NCBI GenBank assembly: GCA_002371495.1
Contig: DFIX01000012.1
Coordinates: 1 to 7,108 of the forward strand
Reading direction: 5' to 3'
DNA from: Eggerthellaceae bacterium UBA3686
Lineage (GTDB): Bacteria; Actinomycetota; Coriobacteriia; Coriobacteriales; Eggerthellaceae
Length of the DNA stretch: 7,108 bases
Below are positions 1-5,217 of the stretch, in pieces (the first letter of the stretch is position 1; each line of letters opens with the position of its first letter). Under the pieces are notes generated by a model that saw only the letters and a list, made by a program, of their open reading frames with translations, made no database searches and had not been told where the DNA came from. The position numbers were made by a program, and so were the translations under genes.

Positions 1-212
1 TGCTGTTCACGAGCTTCATCCACCCCAACATCTACGGTGGCCCCGGCATCACGGCAGGCACCTTCGCCGCGCAGGCCGATCCGGCGAGCATGTGGATGAC
101 AACGGGCTCTTTCGCACCAACGGTTCCCGAAGTGCTCGTGACCCTTGGCGTCATCAGCGTGGGCGTGCTCATCTTCATGGTGCTGTCGAACAAGCTGCTG
201 GCGCAAGACTAG
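1..212 (+). CDS. NrfD/PsrC-like membrane subunit, C-terminal end (partial)
   Basis: Reading frame 3 (codons from base 3) is open from the window edge for 69 codons to the TAG at 210-212; the 5' part lies outside the window. The visible tail has a loop rich in Gly and Pro, then a final hydrophobic helix at about residues 42-62 of the fragment, then a short end with Lys and a terminal Asp. The pattern of an aromatic and Pro before a Glu, then a helix containing Val-Thr-Leu-Gly, resembles the last helix of the NrfD/PsrC/HybB family. These proteins are quinone-interacting membrane subunits that anchor molybdopterin or iron-sulfur oxidoreductases in the cytoplasmic membrane. Such modules are abundant in Eggerthellaceae. 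The catalytic partners would be upstream, out of view. The family call rests on one helix only; another polytopic membrane protein is possible. The fact that this is a coding C-terminus is more certain than its family. Confidence 0.6.
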   Translation, partial: LFTSFIHPNIYGGPGITAGTFAAQADPASMWMTTGSFAPTVPEVLVTLGVISVGVLIFMVLSNKLLAQD

Positions 213-310
213 CCTTACTCGGTCCTTGAAGCGCTGCCTACGAGCAATCCCTCCCTTCATCGGCTCTTAGGCACGCTTCGCAGAGGACGGCTTTTCTCCC
301 CTCTTTGATG

Positions 311-333
311 GCCTGCGGTTAATTGCCGCAGGC
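311..333 (+). terminator. Hairpin downstream of the NrfD-like gene, weak terminator
   Basis: A perfect 8-bp GC-rich stem (GCCTGCGG at 311-318, CCGCAGGC at 326-333) encloses a 7-nt loop. It lies about 100 bp after the NrfD-like stop codon and just before the Nudix promoter region, a sensible place for a terminator. There is no good T tract after it on either strand, so termination efficiency is doubtful. The rest of 213-310 holds no recognisable gene or site. Confidence 0.4.
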
Positions 334-341
334 TATCGCTT

Positions 342-372
342 ATGAGTCACCTTACCTGGTATGCTGACTCAT
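342..372. promoter_or_regulatory. Imperfect palindrome, copy 1 of a two-copy element (candidate operator)
   Basis: ATGAGTCACCTTACC (342-356), a single T (357), then GGTATGCTGACTCAT (358-372). The right arm is the reverse complement of the left arm except at two positions. The left arm is identical to the arm of the perfect palindrome at 5218-5250. It ends 4 bp before the candidate -10 of the Nudix gene and covers where its -35 would be, the classical place for a repressor or activator site. It may instead be a dispersed palindromic repeat. The regulator is unknown. Confidence 0.6.
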
Positions 373-376
373 CGTT

Positions 377-382
377 TACAAT
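377..382 (+). promoter_or_regulatory. Candidate -10 element of the Nudix gene
   Basis: TACAAT matches the sigma-70 type TATAAT at five of six positions. It predicts transcription starting near base 389 and a leader of roughly 28 nt that would contain the ribosome binding site at 407-411. No convincing -35 hexamer lies 16-18 bp upstream; that stretch is inside the palindrome, which would fit an activator-dependent or operator-covered promoter. Confidence 0.4.
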
Positions 383-416
383 GGCGTGCAGCATGCAAAC
401 GAAGGTAGGAGCTTCG

Positions 417-932
417 ATGGAAGAATTTGTTGACATTTACGATAAGGACCGGAACCTCACGGGCGAGGCGCGGCCGCGCGAAGGGCTGTTCTTGCGCGAA
501 GGCGAGTTCATGCTCTACGTGCTGGCACTGGTCGAAAACGCTCGTGGCGAGTTTTTGATTACGCAACGCGCGCTTGACAAGAGCTGGGGAGCCGGCTGGT
601 GGGAGGTTTCGGGCGGCGGCGTGCTCTCGGGCGAGACGTCTCAGCAGGCCGTCGTACGCGAAGTGGGCGAAGAGGCGGGGCTCGATGTGTCGGGCGAGCC
701 GCTCGTACCCGTCTACTCGTACGAGAATGTCGACTTGAAGCGCGGCGACAACTACATCGTCGACATTTACCATTTCCACCTTAACGTGGATACGGCCGAC
801 GTGACGCTTCAGGATTCCGAGGCCATCGATTTCAAATTCGCCACCTGGGACGAGATCTCGACCCTAGCTGAGGGCGGCACGTTCCTGCATTACGAGCGCC
901 TGCGCCAAGCGCTTGCGGCAGAGGGGCGGTAA
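417..932 (+). CDS. Nudix hydrolase (IPP-isomerase-like/YfcD-type subgroup)
   Basis: A 171-residue protein carrying a complete Nudix box. Gly67, Glu73, Arg81-Glu82, Glu85-Glu86, Gly88 and Leu89 fit GX5EX7REUXEEXGU exactly, so the metal-binding catalytic helix is intact. Nudix enzymes hydrolyse nucleoside diphosphates linked to another group; the substrate cannot be read from the sequence. The N-terminus (residues 4-16, a Tyr-Asp-Lys-Asp motif) and the segment before the box resemble the cytoplasmic subgroup related to isopentenyl-diphosphate isomerase, whose substrates are mostly undefined. The length is usual for that group. The frame is open from an ATG at 342, but the start at 417 is chosen because AGGAG (407-411) sits 5 nt before it, family similarity begins there, and the upstream extension would be translated palindrome. 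It appears to be monocistronic, with dapA following under its own promoter. Confidence 0.88.
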   Translation: MEEFVDIYDKDRNLTGEARPREGLFLREGEFMLYVLALVENARGEFLITQRALDKSWGAGWWEVSGGGVLSGETSQQAVVREVGEEAGLDVSGEPLVPVYSYENVDLKRGDNYIVDIYHFHLNVDTADVTLQDSEAIDFKFATWDEISTLAEGGTFLHYERLRQALAAEGR

Positions 933-940
933 CCCCGTTT
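923..940 (+). terminator. Short hairpin at the end of the Nudix gene, possible weak terminator
   Basis: GGGG (923-926) can pair with CCCC (933-936) around a loop that includes the TAA stop codon; GTTT and further T-rich bases follow. The stem has only four pairs, so this is a weak candidate. No better terminator is visible before the dapA promoter. Confidence 0.25.
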
Positions 941-972
941 CTCGATTCTTATTGCACGAACGTTAAGGTTAC

Positions 973-1001
973 TTGCAAAACGCACTTGGGGAAGGTAGCA
1001 T
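973..1001 (+). promoter_or_regulatory. Candidate promoter of the lysine riboswitch-dapA transcript
   Basis: TTGCAA at 973-978 (four of six matches to TTGACA) and TAGCAT at 996-1001 (fits TANNNT) are separated by exactly 17 bp. The expected start point, near 1008, falls 2-3 nt before the first base of riboswitch stem P1 at 1011. This fit between promoter and aptamer boundary is the strongest argument for the call. Confidence 0.55.
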
Positions 1002-1010
1002 TCAAGCCAC

Positions 1011-1168
1011 GATAGAGGTGCGAGTGCGATGAGTCCCGACCAAGCCGGCAGGCGTGGACGTCGGGAGGGGGCAAGCTCGCCGAACTCGCCACGTCGGGCG
1101 CGACGAGGCGGGTGGGGCACGGGGGAATACCTCGTGCACTGTCTGCGGGATACCGCAGGGGCGCTATC
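1011..1168 (+). ncRNA. Lysine riboswitch aptamer (L box)
   Basis: The sequence follows the L-box core in order. It opens with GATAGAGGTGCGA (1011-1023), matching the start of the Bacillus subtilis lysC leader, has CTCGCCGAA in the middle (1076-1084), CTGTC at 1139-1143, and closes with GCGCTATC. Visible helices are P1 (1011-1015 with 1164-1168), part of P2 (1035-1040 with 1060-1065), P3 (1084-1090 and 1092-1096 with 1101-1105 and 1107-1113, one A-A mismatch), P4 (1117-1124 with 1130-1137, one G-U pair) and P5 (1143-1148 with 1153-1158, loop GATA). Lysine binding stabilises this fold. The terminator at 1192-1223 follows and dapA is downstream, so lysine should end transcription before dapA. 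The L2-L3 tertiary contact and the competing antiterminator pairing could not be settled by eye. Confidence 0.93.
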
Positions 1169-1191
1169 CGCTGACTGCATTTGATGATGCT

Positions 1192-1223
1192 GCCGGCAGG
1201 ACGAGCGTCCTGTCGGCGTTTTT
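1192..1223 (+). terminator. Intrinsic terminator (expression platform of the lysine riboswitch)
   Basis: GCCGGCAGGAC (1192-1202) pairs with GTCCTGTCGGC (1207-1217), an 11-bp stem with one G-U pair around the tetraloop GAGC, followed by a five-T tract (1219-1223). It lies 24 nt after the aptamer and 70 nt before the dapA start codon, which is the arrangement of a transcription-attenuating riboswitch. Its left arm contains the self-complementary CTGCCGGCAG (1190-1199), which may add alternative folds. Confidence 0.88.
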
Positions 1224-1293
1224 GTAGGAGGCTCCTGCCCGGGCGGCATGGGGTCCGACGGGCGACAGGCAGCTGTCAGGAAAGAGGGCAAAA

Positions 1294-2193
1294 ATGGCTC
1301 AGCATGATCTGAAGAATCTCAAGGGCTCCATCGTGGCGCTCATCACGCCGTTCAAGGAAGACGGCAGCGTCGATTTCGACGAGATGGGGCGTTTGATCGA
1401 TTTTCATCTGGAAAACGAAACCGACGCGATTCTGGTGCTGGGCACCACGGGCGAGAGCTCCACGATGACCCACGAGGAAGATGATGAGGTGTGCGAGTTC
1501 GCGGTGAAGCGCATTGCCGGGCGCGTGCCCGTCATCGCTGGCAGCGGGTCCAACTGCACCCAGACCATGGTCGAGAAGAGCCTCCGTTATCAGGAGCTCG
1601 GCGTCGATGGCCTGCTCGTCATCACGCCGTACTACAACAAAGCTAACGAAGAGGGCATGTACCAGCACTTCAAGACCGTGCTCGATGCGGTGGACATCCC
1701 CTGCATCCTGTACAATGTGCCGAGCCGTACGGGCTGCAGCATATCCGAGGGCGTCATCGCTCGCTTAGCCGGTCACCCCAATGCACTCGGTATCAAGGAA
1801 GCCAGCGGGTCCATTGCCTACGCGACGCGCATCGCCCGCTACCTAAGCGACGACTTCTTCATGTTCTCGGGCAACGACGACATGGTCGTGCCGCTGATGT
1901 CGCTCGGCGCTCGTGGCGTCATCAGCGTGTGGGCCAATGTCGCGCCCAAGACCGTGCACGACATGGTCTTCGATTGGCTCGAAGGTCGTCATGACCGCGC
2001 GTTGGCGACGCAGCTGGCCAACCTTGACCTCGTTGCCGCGCTGTTCTGCGAGGTCAACCCGATTCCGGTGAAGGCGGCGGTCCAGATGATCGGCCTTGCG
2101 CCCGCGCATTACCGCCTGCCGCTTGCCCCCATGGCCCCGGCGAACCTCGAGCGCCTGCAGGCTGCCATGAAAGAGCGCGGCCTCATAGCGTAG
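1294..2193 (+). CDS. dapA: 4-hydroxy-tetrahydrodipicolinate synthase (DapA)
   Basis: DapA condenses pyruvate with aspartate semialdehyde in the cytoplasm, the first committed step towards diaminopimelate (cell wall) and lysine. The 299 residues form a single TIM-barrel domain of normal length. The active site is complete: Lys168 in a GIKEASG motif forms the Schiff base with pyruvate. Tyr140 and Arg145 (YNVPSRTG), Thr51-Thr52 (GTTGES) and Tyr114 (TPYYN) match E. coli Tyr133, Arg138, Thr44-Thr45 and Tyr107. Aligned from memory with the E. coli enzyme, the lysine-inhibition residues His56 and Glu84 are replaced by Asp63 and Thr91, while Ser55, His60 and Asn87 are kept; weak or absent feedback inhibition is inferred. 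The start is supported by a purine-rich AGGAAAGAGG (1278-1287) 6 nt upstream. The gene stands alone behind a lysine riboswitch and ends before a strong terminator. Confidence 0.96.
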   Translation: MAQHDLKNLKGSIVALITPFKEDGSVDFDEMGRLIDFHLENETDAILVLGTTGESSTMTHEEDDEVCEFAVKRIAGRVPVIAGSGSNCTQTMVEKSLRYQELGVDGLLVITPYYNKANEEGMYQHFKTVLDAVDIPCILYNVPSRTGCSISEGVIARLAGHPNALGIKEASGSIAYATRIARYLSDDFFMFSGNDDMVVPLMSLGARGVISVWANVAPKTVHDMVFDWLEGRHDRALATQLANLDLVAALFCEVNPIPVKAAVQMIGLAPAHYRLPLAPMAPANLERLQAAMKERGLIA

Positions 2194-2210
2194 GAACACA
2201 AGAATCACGG

Positions 2211-2250
2211 GCATAAAGAACGGGGCACCGCTGTGCCCCGTTCTTTATGC
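2211..2250. terminator. Bidirectional intrinsic terminator between dapA and the radical SAM gene
   Basis: A perfect 18-bp inverted repeat (left arm 2211-2228, right arm 2233-2250) around the 4-nt loop CGCT. The GC-rich inner stem is flanked by AAAGAAC on the left and GTTCTTT on the right, so each strand presents a T-rich side. It begins 17 nt after the dapA stop and lies about 63 bp beyond the stop of the convergent gene, so it can end both transcripts. Confidence 0.92.
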
Positions 2251-2285
2251 CAAGTTGGCATGACGAGTCGGAAGAGCTGCTCTTC
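2247..2285. repeat. Two further short palindromes next to the terminator
   Basis: ATGCCAA-G-TTGGCAT (2247-2261) overlaps the terminator's right arm by 4 bases, and GAAGAGC-T-GCTCTTC (2271-2285) follows. Both are perfect 7-bp arms with a 1-base centre. Neither is followed by a T tract. They could be extra structure at the 3' end of the radical SAM transcript or weak protein sites. Confidence 0.4.
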
Positions 2286-2313
2286 TGGCCTGCTGTCGCG
2301 GACTGCACGCTCT

Positions 2314-3324
2314 TTAGTCGAACCAGCCCAGCGATGGCCCTTGGCGCACTTGCCAGCCGCCAGCTTGGAACATCTTGCGTTGCTGCTCGAGCGAGGCGCC
2401 GCGTCCGCCGTGCTCGGTGCGCTCGACGGTGTCGCGCGGGTTGGTGCCAACTTCGGCCCAGGCTAGATTGGCGCCCGATGCCGCCGTCATGGCCGTGTTT
2501 GCCGAGCAGTTGAGCTTGTAGTCGAGGCCGGTTGCCAATCGGTAGATGGCGACCATGTTGGCGTTGGCGACGTCGGTGAGCATGCCGCGGTCGGCGATCT
2601 TCGTGCCGGGGACCGCGATGCGACGGCCCACGCCCGAAGTCATGGGTTTGCTGTTGATGCAGCGGAACGTGGCTTCAGTCAGCTCTTCGGGCGTGTGCTC
2701 GGGGCCGACCGGCTCGACGCAGGTCGAGAGCTTAAGGCCCGCCTCGCGCATGTAGCCGAACGTCTTCAGGCGCTCCTCGACCGGGATGGTCGTGTCAACG
2801 CCCTCGCGCATGCGGATGGCATGGTAGGCGCCCTGTGCGCCAGCGGCCTTCAGGCGTTTTGCACGTTCGAGCGTCATATCCTCGGTGTTGACGAGTAGCG
2901 GCATGTCGGCGGGGATGACCTCGCGAACGGAGCCGACCATGTCCTCGAGCTTGTCGAACTTGTAGCTGGCCGTCGTGAGCATCAGGATGAGGTTCGCACC
3001 CTCTTCGACGTAGAGCTTGGCGTACTCGAGCACATCCTCTTTGGGAACTTCGTAAACGCCTTTGCGCACGTCGTTCACACGTGCGAACGAGCAGAAGATG
3101 CAGTCCTTGGGGCACGTGGTGGCGTTCAGGCCGATTTGCGCATGAATCTCGGCGATGCCGTCGGTCGCCTGCATCGAAAGTTCCTGGCCTGCCCAGCGGA
3201 TGTAGGCGGCCTCCTTGCTCGTCTCGGGCACGGAGTACAGCTCGAGCGTTTCCTGCTCGGTTAGCCCGTTACCTTCCATGGCTTTCTCTACGATCTCGTA
3301 TATTCGCGAATCGAACACCTGCAT
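2314..3324 (-). CDS. BioB-like radical SAM enzyme
   Basis: A 336-residue protein with the radical SAM signature CX3CX2C at Cys71, Cys75 and Cys78, which holds the [4Fe-4S] cluster that cleaves S-adenosylmethionine. Overall shape and length resemble the BioB/HydE/PylB/HmdB group: an N-terminal helical part, a TIM barrel, and a tail from about 230. An Arg235-Arg236 pair is followed by a VPGT motif. Biotin synthase is the nearest named guess, but cysteines at the positions of E. coli BioB Cys97 and Cys128 are not seen. The only other cysteines are 202, 222 and 273, which could be ligands of an auxiliary cluster. A variant (type II) biotin synthase with a [4Fe-4S] auxiliary cluster is therefore possible, as is a different reaction. 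The start at 3324 is chosen over the in-frame ATG at 3366 because AGAGAGGGA (3339-3331) lies 6 nt upstream. No other biotin gene is in the window. Confidence 0.82.
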   Translation of the reverse strand: MQVFDSRIYEIVEKAMEGNGLTEQETLELYSVPETSKEAAYIRWAGQELSMQATDGIAEIHAQIGLNATTCPKDCIFCSFARVNDVRKGVYEVPKEDVLEYAKLYVEEGANLILMLTTASYKFDKLEDMVGSVREVIPADMPLLVNTEDMTLERAKRLKAAGAQGAYHAIRMREGVDTTIPVEERLKTFGYMREAGLKLSTCVEPVGPEHTPEELTEATFRCINSKPMTSGVGRRIAVPGTKIADRGMLTDVANANMVAIYRLATGLDYKLNCSANTAMTAASGANLAWAEVGTNPRDTVERTEHGGRGASLEQQRKMFQAGGWQVRQGPSLGWFD

Positions 3325-3382
3325 ACAACGTCCCTCTCTGGTTATTTGCTCTGCATTTGATTGCACGTGGTAGTGCTGTTCC

Positions 3383-3388
3383 AGTATA
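3383..3388 (-). promoter_or_regulatory. Candidate -10 element of the radical SAM gene
   Basis: On the minus strand the hexamer reads TATACT, five of six matches to TATAAT, in a locally AT-rich stretch (about 3380-3440) that stands out from the GC-rich surroundings. It predicts a start near 3376 and a leader of about 50 nt. No clear -35 element is 16-18 bp upstream, and no BirA-type palindrome is recognisable. Confidence 0.35.
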
Positions 3389-3440
3389 ACGAGTAATTTA
3401 GTTGATATATGCGTTTATTCGACATAATCATATCTTTGAC

Positions 3441-3628
3441 TAAGCCAATAGGTTGAGGCTCGACATTGTGATGCAGGCTATCCATGCTAAGTGGGCTGCA
3501 ATGTAGCCCACGCGATTGTCAAAGCTTAGCGCAGTTGCGAATGCACATGCGTTTCCGCTGCGATGTGTTGTGCGGGATCTGCTGCGGAGCAAACTGGGTG
3601 AAGGCAGCGTCGCCTTGGCGCGTTCTGC
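3441..3628. other. Structured GC-rich intergenic stretch without a credible gene
   Basis: Between the AT-rich promoter region of the radical SAM gene and rarD lie about 190 bp that code for nothing I can support. A minus-strand open frame of 66 codons covers 3440-3640, but it lacks a plausible ribosome binding site and its translation is low in complexity. The stretch contains a perfect 7-bp hairpin, GTGGGCT (3491-3497) with AGCCCAC (3505-3511). It also contains an imperfect long-range pairing, CCGCTGC (3555-3561) with GCTGCGG (3581-3587). It could be a small RNA, a 5' regulatory region or a dispersed non-coding repeat. Confidence 0.35.
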
Positions 3629-3634
3629 TACCAT
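3629..3634 (+). promoter_or_regulatory. Candidate -10 element for a leaderless rarD transcript
   Basis: TACCAT fits the TANNNT pattern and ends 8 nt before the rarD ATG, so transcription would begin at or next to the start codon. This agrees with the absence of any purine-rich ribosome binding site before the ATG. No good -35 is visible at the usual distance, so the call is tentative. Confidence 0.35.
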
Positions 3635-3642
3635 AGGCATCT

Positions 3643-4566
3643 ATGAGCGAAACGACCGAAATAGAACAGCAAGGTCGCTCCGGGCTATCACCCGAGGAGC
3701 GGCGTGGCGTATTGTCGGGTTTGTTCTGCTATGTGTTTTGGGGCTTGTGTCCCATTTACTGGAAGCTGCTCGTCGAAGTTGACTCGTTCGAGATCATCGC
3801 GCATCGGATCATATGGTGCTTCGCGATGGTCATCGTTGTGTGCGCTGTGGGCAAGCTGGGACTTCGTGAGCTCATGCGGCAGCGTCGCGCATGGCTGTAC
3901 TTGGCCCCCTGCGCCGTCATCATAACGCTGAACTGGTCTGTCTACATCGTAGCGGTAAATGCGGGGCATATCGTCGAAACGGCTATCGGATATTACATCA
4001 ACCCGCTCGTGTCAATCGTGCTGGGCATCTTCGTATTTGGCGAGCGTCTGACGCGCCTGCAGGGGATTGCCGTGGCGCTCTGCGTTTTCGGCATTTTGTT
4101 CTTTACGGTCAATTACGGGCGCTTCCCGTGGATCGCGCTTGCTTTGGCTTTGTCATTCGGGGTGTATGGAGCGCTGAAAAAGAAGGCGTCCTACCCTGCG
4201 ATAACGGCGCTCGGAATCGAGAATACCGTGATGGTGGTGCCTGCAATTGTGTTTGCCATCGTGCTTGCGCAGGTCACTGGGTCGCATGCGTTTCTGGGAG
4301 ACACGGTGACCGCGCACGGCTGGCTCATTACGTCGCTGCTCGTGTTGGCGGGGCCGGTTACCGCCGTTCCGTTGATTCTGTTCGCGAATGCGGCCAACAA
4401 GATCCCGCTGTCGCTGCTCGGGTTCATCCAGTACGTGAGCCCTACGATCGCGTTGCTGACGGGCGTGTTTTTATTCGGCGAGCCGTTCACGCTGGCGCAC
4501 GCTGTTTGTTTGGGAAGCATCTGGTGCGGCCTTGCCCTCGTCAGCTTCGAGGCCATGCGCGGGTGA
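3643..4566 (+). CDS. rarD: RarD-family EamA/DMT transporter
   Basis: A 307-residue inner-membrane protein of the drug/metabolite transporter superfamily. About ten hydrophobic segments fall near residues 23-41, 53-70, 86-104, 116-133, 137-155, 160-177, 192-210, 226-245, 255-277 and 284-303, the two repeated EamA halves. RarD hallmarks are clear: YVFWGLCPIYWK (30-41), AHRIIW (53-58), NW (97-98), GYYINPLVSIVLG (116-128), GERL (133-136), SFGVYGALKKK (171-181) and QYVSPTIALL (263-272). E. coli RarD was linked to chloramphenicol sensitivity by name only; the substrate is not established. The hydrophilic N-terminus of about 20 residues is slightly longer than in E. coli. The ATG at 3643 is the only reasonable start, but no Shine-Dalgarno sequence precedes it. 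The gene is divergent from the radical SAM gene and convergent with the GNAT gene. Confidence 0.9.
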   Translation: MSETTEIEQQGRSGLSPEERRGVLSGLFCYVFWGLCPIYWKLLVEVDSFEIIAHRIIWCFAMVIVVCAVGKLGLRELMRQRRAWLYLAPCAVIITLNWSVYIVAVNAGHIVETAIGYYINPLVSIVLGIFVFGERLTRLQGIAVALCVFGILFFTVNYGRFPWIALALALSFGVYGALKKKASYPAITALGIENTVMVVPAIVFAIVLAQVTGSHAFLGDTVTAHGWLITSLLVLAGPVTAVPLILFANAANKIPLSLLGFIQYVSPTIALLTGVFLFGEPFTLAHAVCLGSIWCGLALVSFEAMRG

Positions 4567-4607
4567 GGCAAGACGACGAGGCTCGGCTCACCCGCTCGTT
4601 GCCTTTT
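4559..4607 (+). terminator. Terminator-like inverted repeats after rarD
   Basis: Two overlapping pairings exist. A 9-bp perfect repeat, GCGGGTGAG (4559-4567) with CTCACCCGC (4587-4595), starts inside the rarD end. AGGCAA (4566-4571) can alternatively pair with TTGCCT (4599-4604), with CGAG-CTCG pairing continuing inside it, and is followed by TTT. The second form looks like an intrinsic terminator for rarD. It touches the stop codon of the convergent GNAT gene, so both transcripts may overlap there. Confidence 0.5.
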
Positions 4608-5127
4608 AGTCCATGGCTTTGACGAAGCGGAACAAGCCGTCGTCGGCGCCGGGGTAGTCGGCTGCACCTTCCTGCGAGAAGTCGGGGTCCTCGTGGTACT
4701 TGTTGAAGTACTCCACAATGTGGAAACCGCACTTGTTCACATAGAAGTGAATGTTGCGCTTCTGGTGGTAGGCGGTTTCGAGCTCCCAGATTTTGGCGTT
4801 GGGGTATCGCTCCTCGATGGCCTGCCAGGCAGCTTGGCCAAGGTGCAGATTCTGCCGGTCGGGGTCGATGAAGATGAATTCGAGGCGCTTGTGCGTATCA
4901 CCGCCCGTAATGACCGCGCCGCCGATGATTTTGTCCTCATGCTGGATGCCGAGCATTTCGACGCTCGGCTCGTTCAGCGCTTCGTCGATATCGTGCGCGG
5001 GCGGGATATTGCCCAGGAACTCGGGGAATTTGTCGCGCGCAGCCTGCGTGAACGCGGCCTGCAAGCGCTCGACGAAGCTGTCGAACTCCTCTTCGGCAAT
5101 GGGTACGAGGCTAACCGATGGCTGCAT
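4606..5127 (-). CDS. GNAT-family N-acetyltransferase
   Basis: A 173-residue cytoplasmic protein with the GNAT fold layout: N-terminal strand and helices, the acetyl-CoA-binding motif A region at residues 82-108, and a C-terminal strand with an aromatic-rich YVNKCGF (129-135) like the usual YxxxGF. Such enzymes move an acetyl group from acetyl-CoA to an amine; the substrate is unknown. Motif A is unusual: the pyrophosphate loop reads RQNLHLG (91-97), with His95 where the consensus Q/RxxGxG/A has Gly. AAAGGA lies 6 nt before the ATG at 5127, which is preferred over ATGs at 5142 and 5157. It follows feoB on the same strand after 133 nt containing a large palindrome, so it is probably a separate transcript. 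Confidence is higher for the fold than for activity. Confidence 0.82.
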   Translation of the reverse strand: MQPSVSLVPIAEEEFDSFVERLQAAFTQAARDKFPEFLGNIPPAHDIDEALNEPSVEMLGIQHEDKIIGGAVITGGDTHKRLEFIFIDPDRQNLHLGQAAWQAIEERYPNAKIWELETAYHQKRNIHFYVNKCGFHIVEYFNKYHEDPDFSQEGAADYPGADDGLFRFVKAMD

Positions 5128-5155
5128 TTGAGGTCCTTTCATCCGGTTGCTTGCC

Positions 5156-5161
5156 ACTGTA
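5156..5161 (-). promoter_or_regulatory. Candidate -10 element of the GNAT gene
   Basis: On the minus strand this reads TACAGT, matching TATAAT at four positions, including the key T-A and final T. It lies 28 bp before the chosen ATG. The -35 region is weak. The palindrome at 5218-5250 is more than 50 bp further upstream. Confidence 0.25.
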
Positions 5162-5217
5162 GCATCTGATGCCCTGCAAACCGCCGACCTTCGCCAGACT
5201 TCGGAAACTCCACGTTT

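Noticed and set aside
342..416. N-terminal extension of the Nudix protein from the ATG at 342
   Set aside because: These codons are translated palindrome and promoter sequence; the first six residues recur at the end of an unrelated shadow frame at copy 2 only because the DNA repeats. A good AGGAG precedes the ATG at 417.
962..975. A third, degenerate half-site of the palindrome motif before dapA
   Set aside because: It matches only about ten of fourteen bases on one arm and has no inverted partner, which is within chance.
890..1291. 133-codon minus-strand frame across the dapA leader
   Set aside because: It overlaps the lysine riboswitch and terminator, has no ribosome binding site and gives an Arg/Pro/Ser-rich product typical of a GC-rich shadow.
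2314..3324. Plain annotation as biotin synthase bioB
   Set aside because: The usual [2Fe-2S] cysteines are not seen and no other biotin gene is present, so only BioB-like is supported.
3440..3640. 66-codon minus-strand frame between the radical SAM gene and rarD
   Set aside because: No ribosome binding site, low-complexity Arg/Ser-rich start and no recognisable domain.
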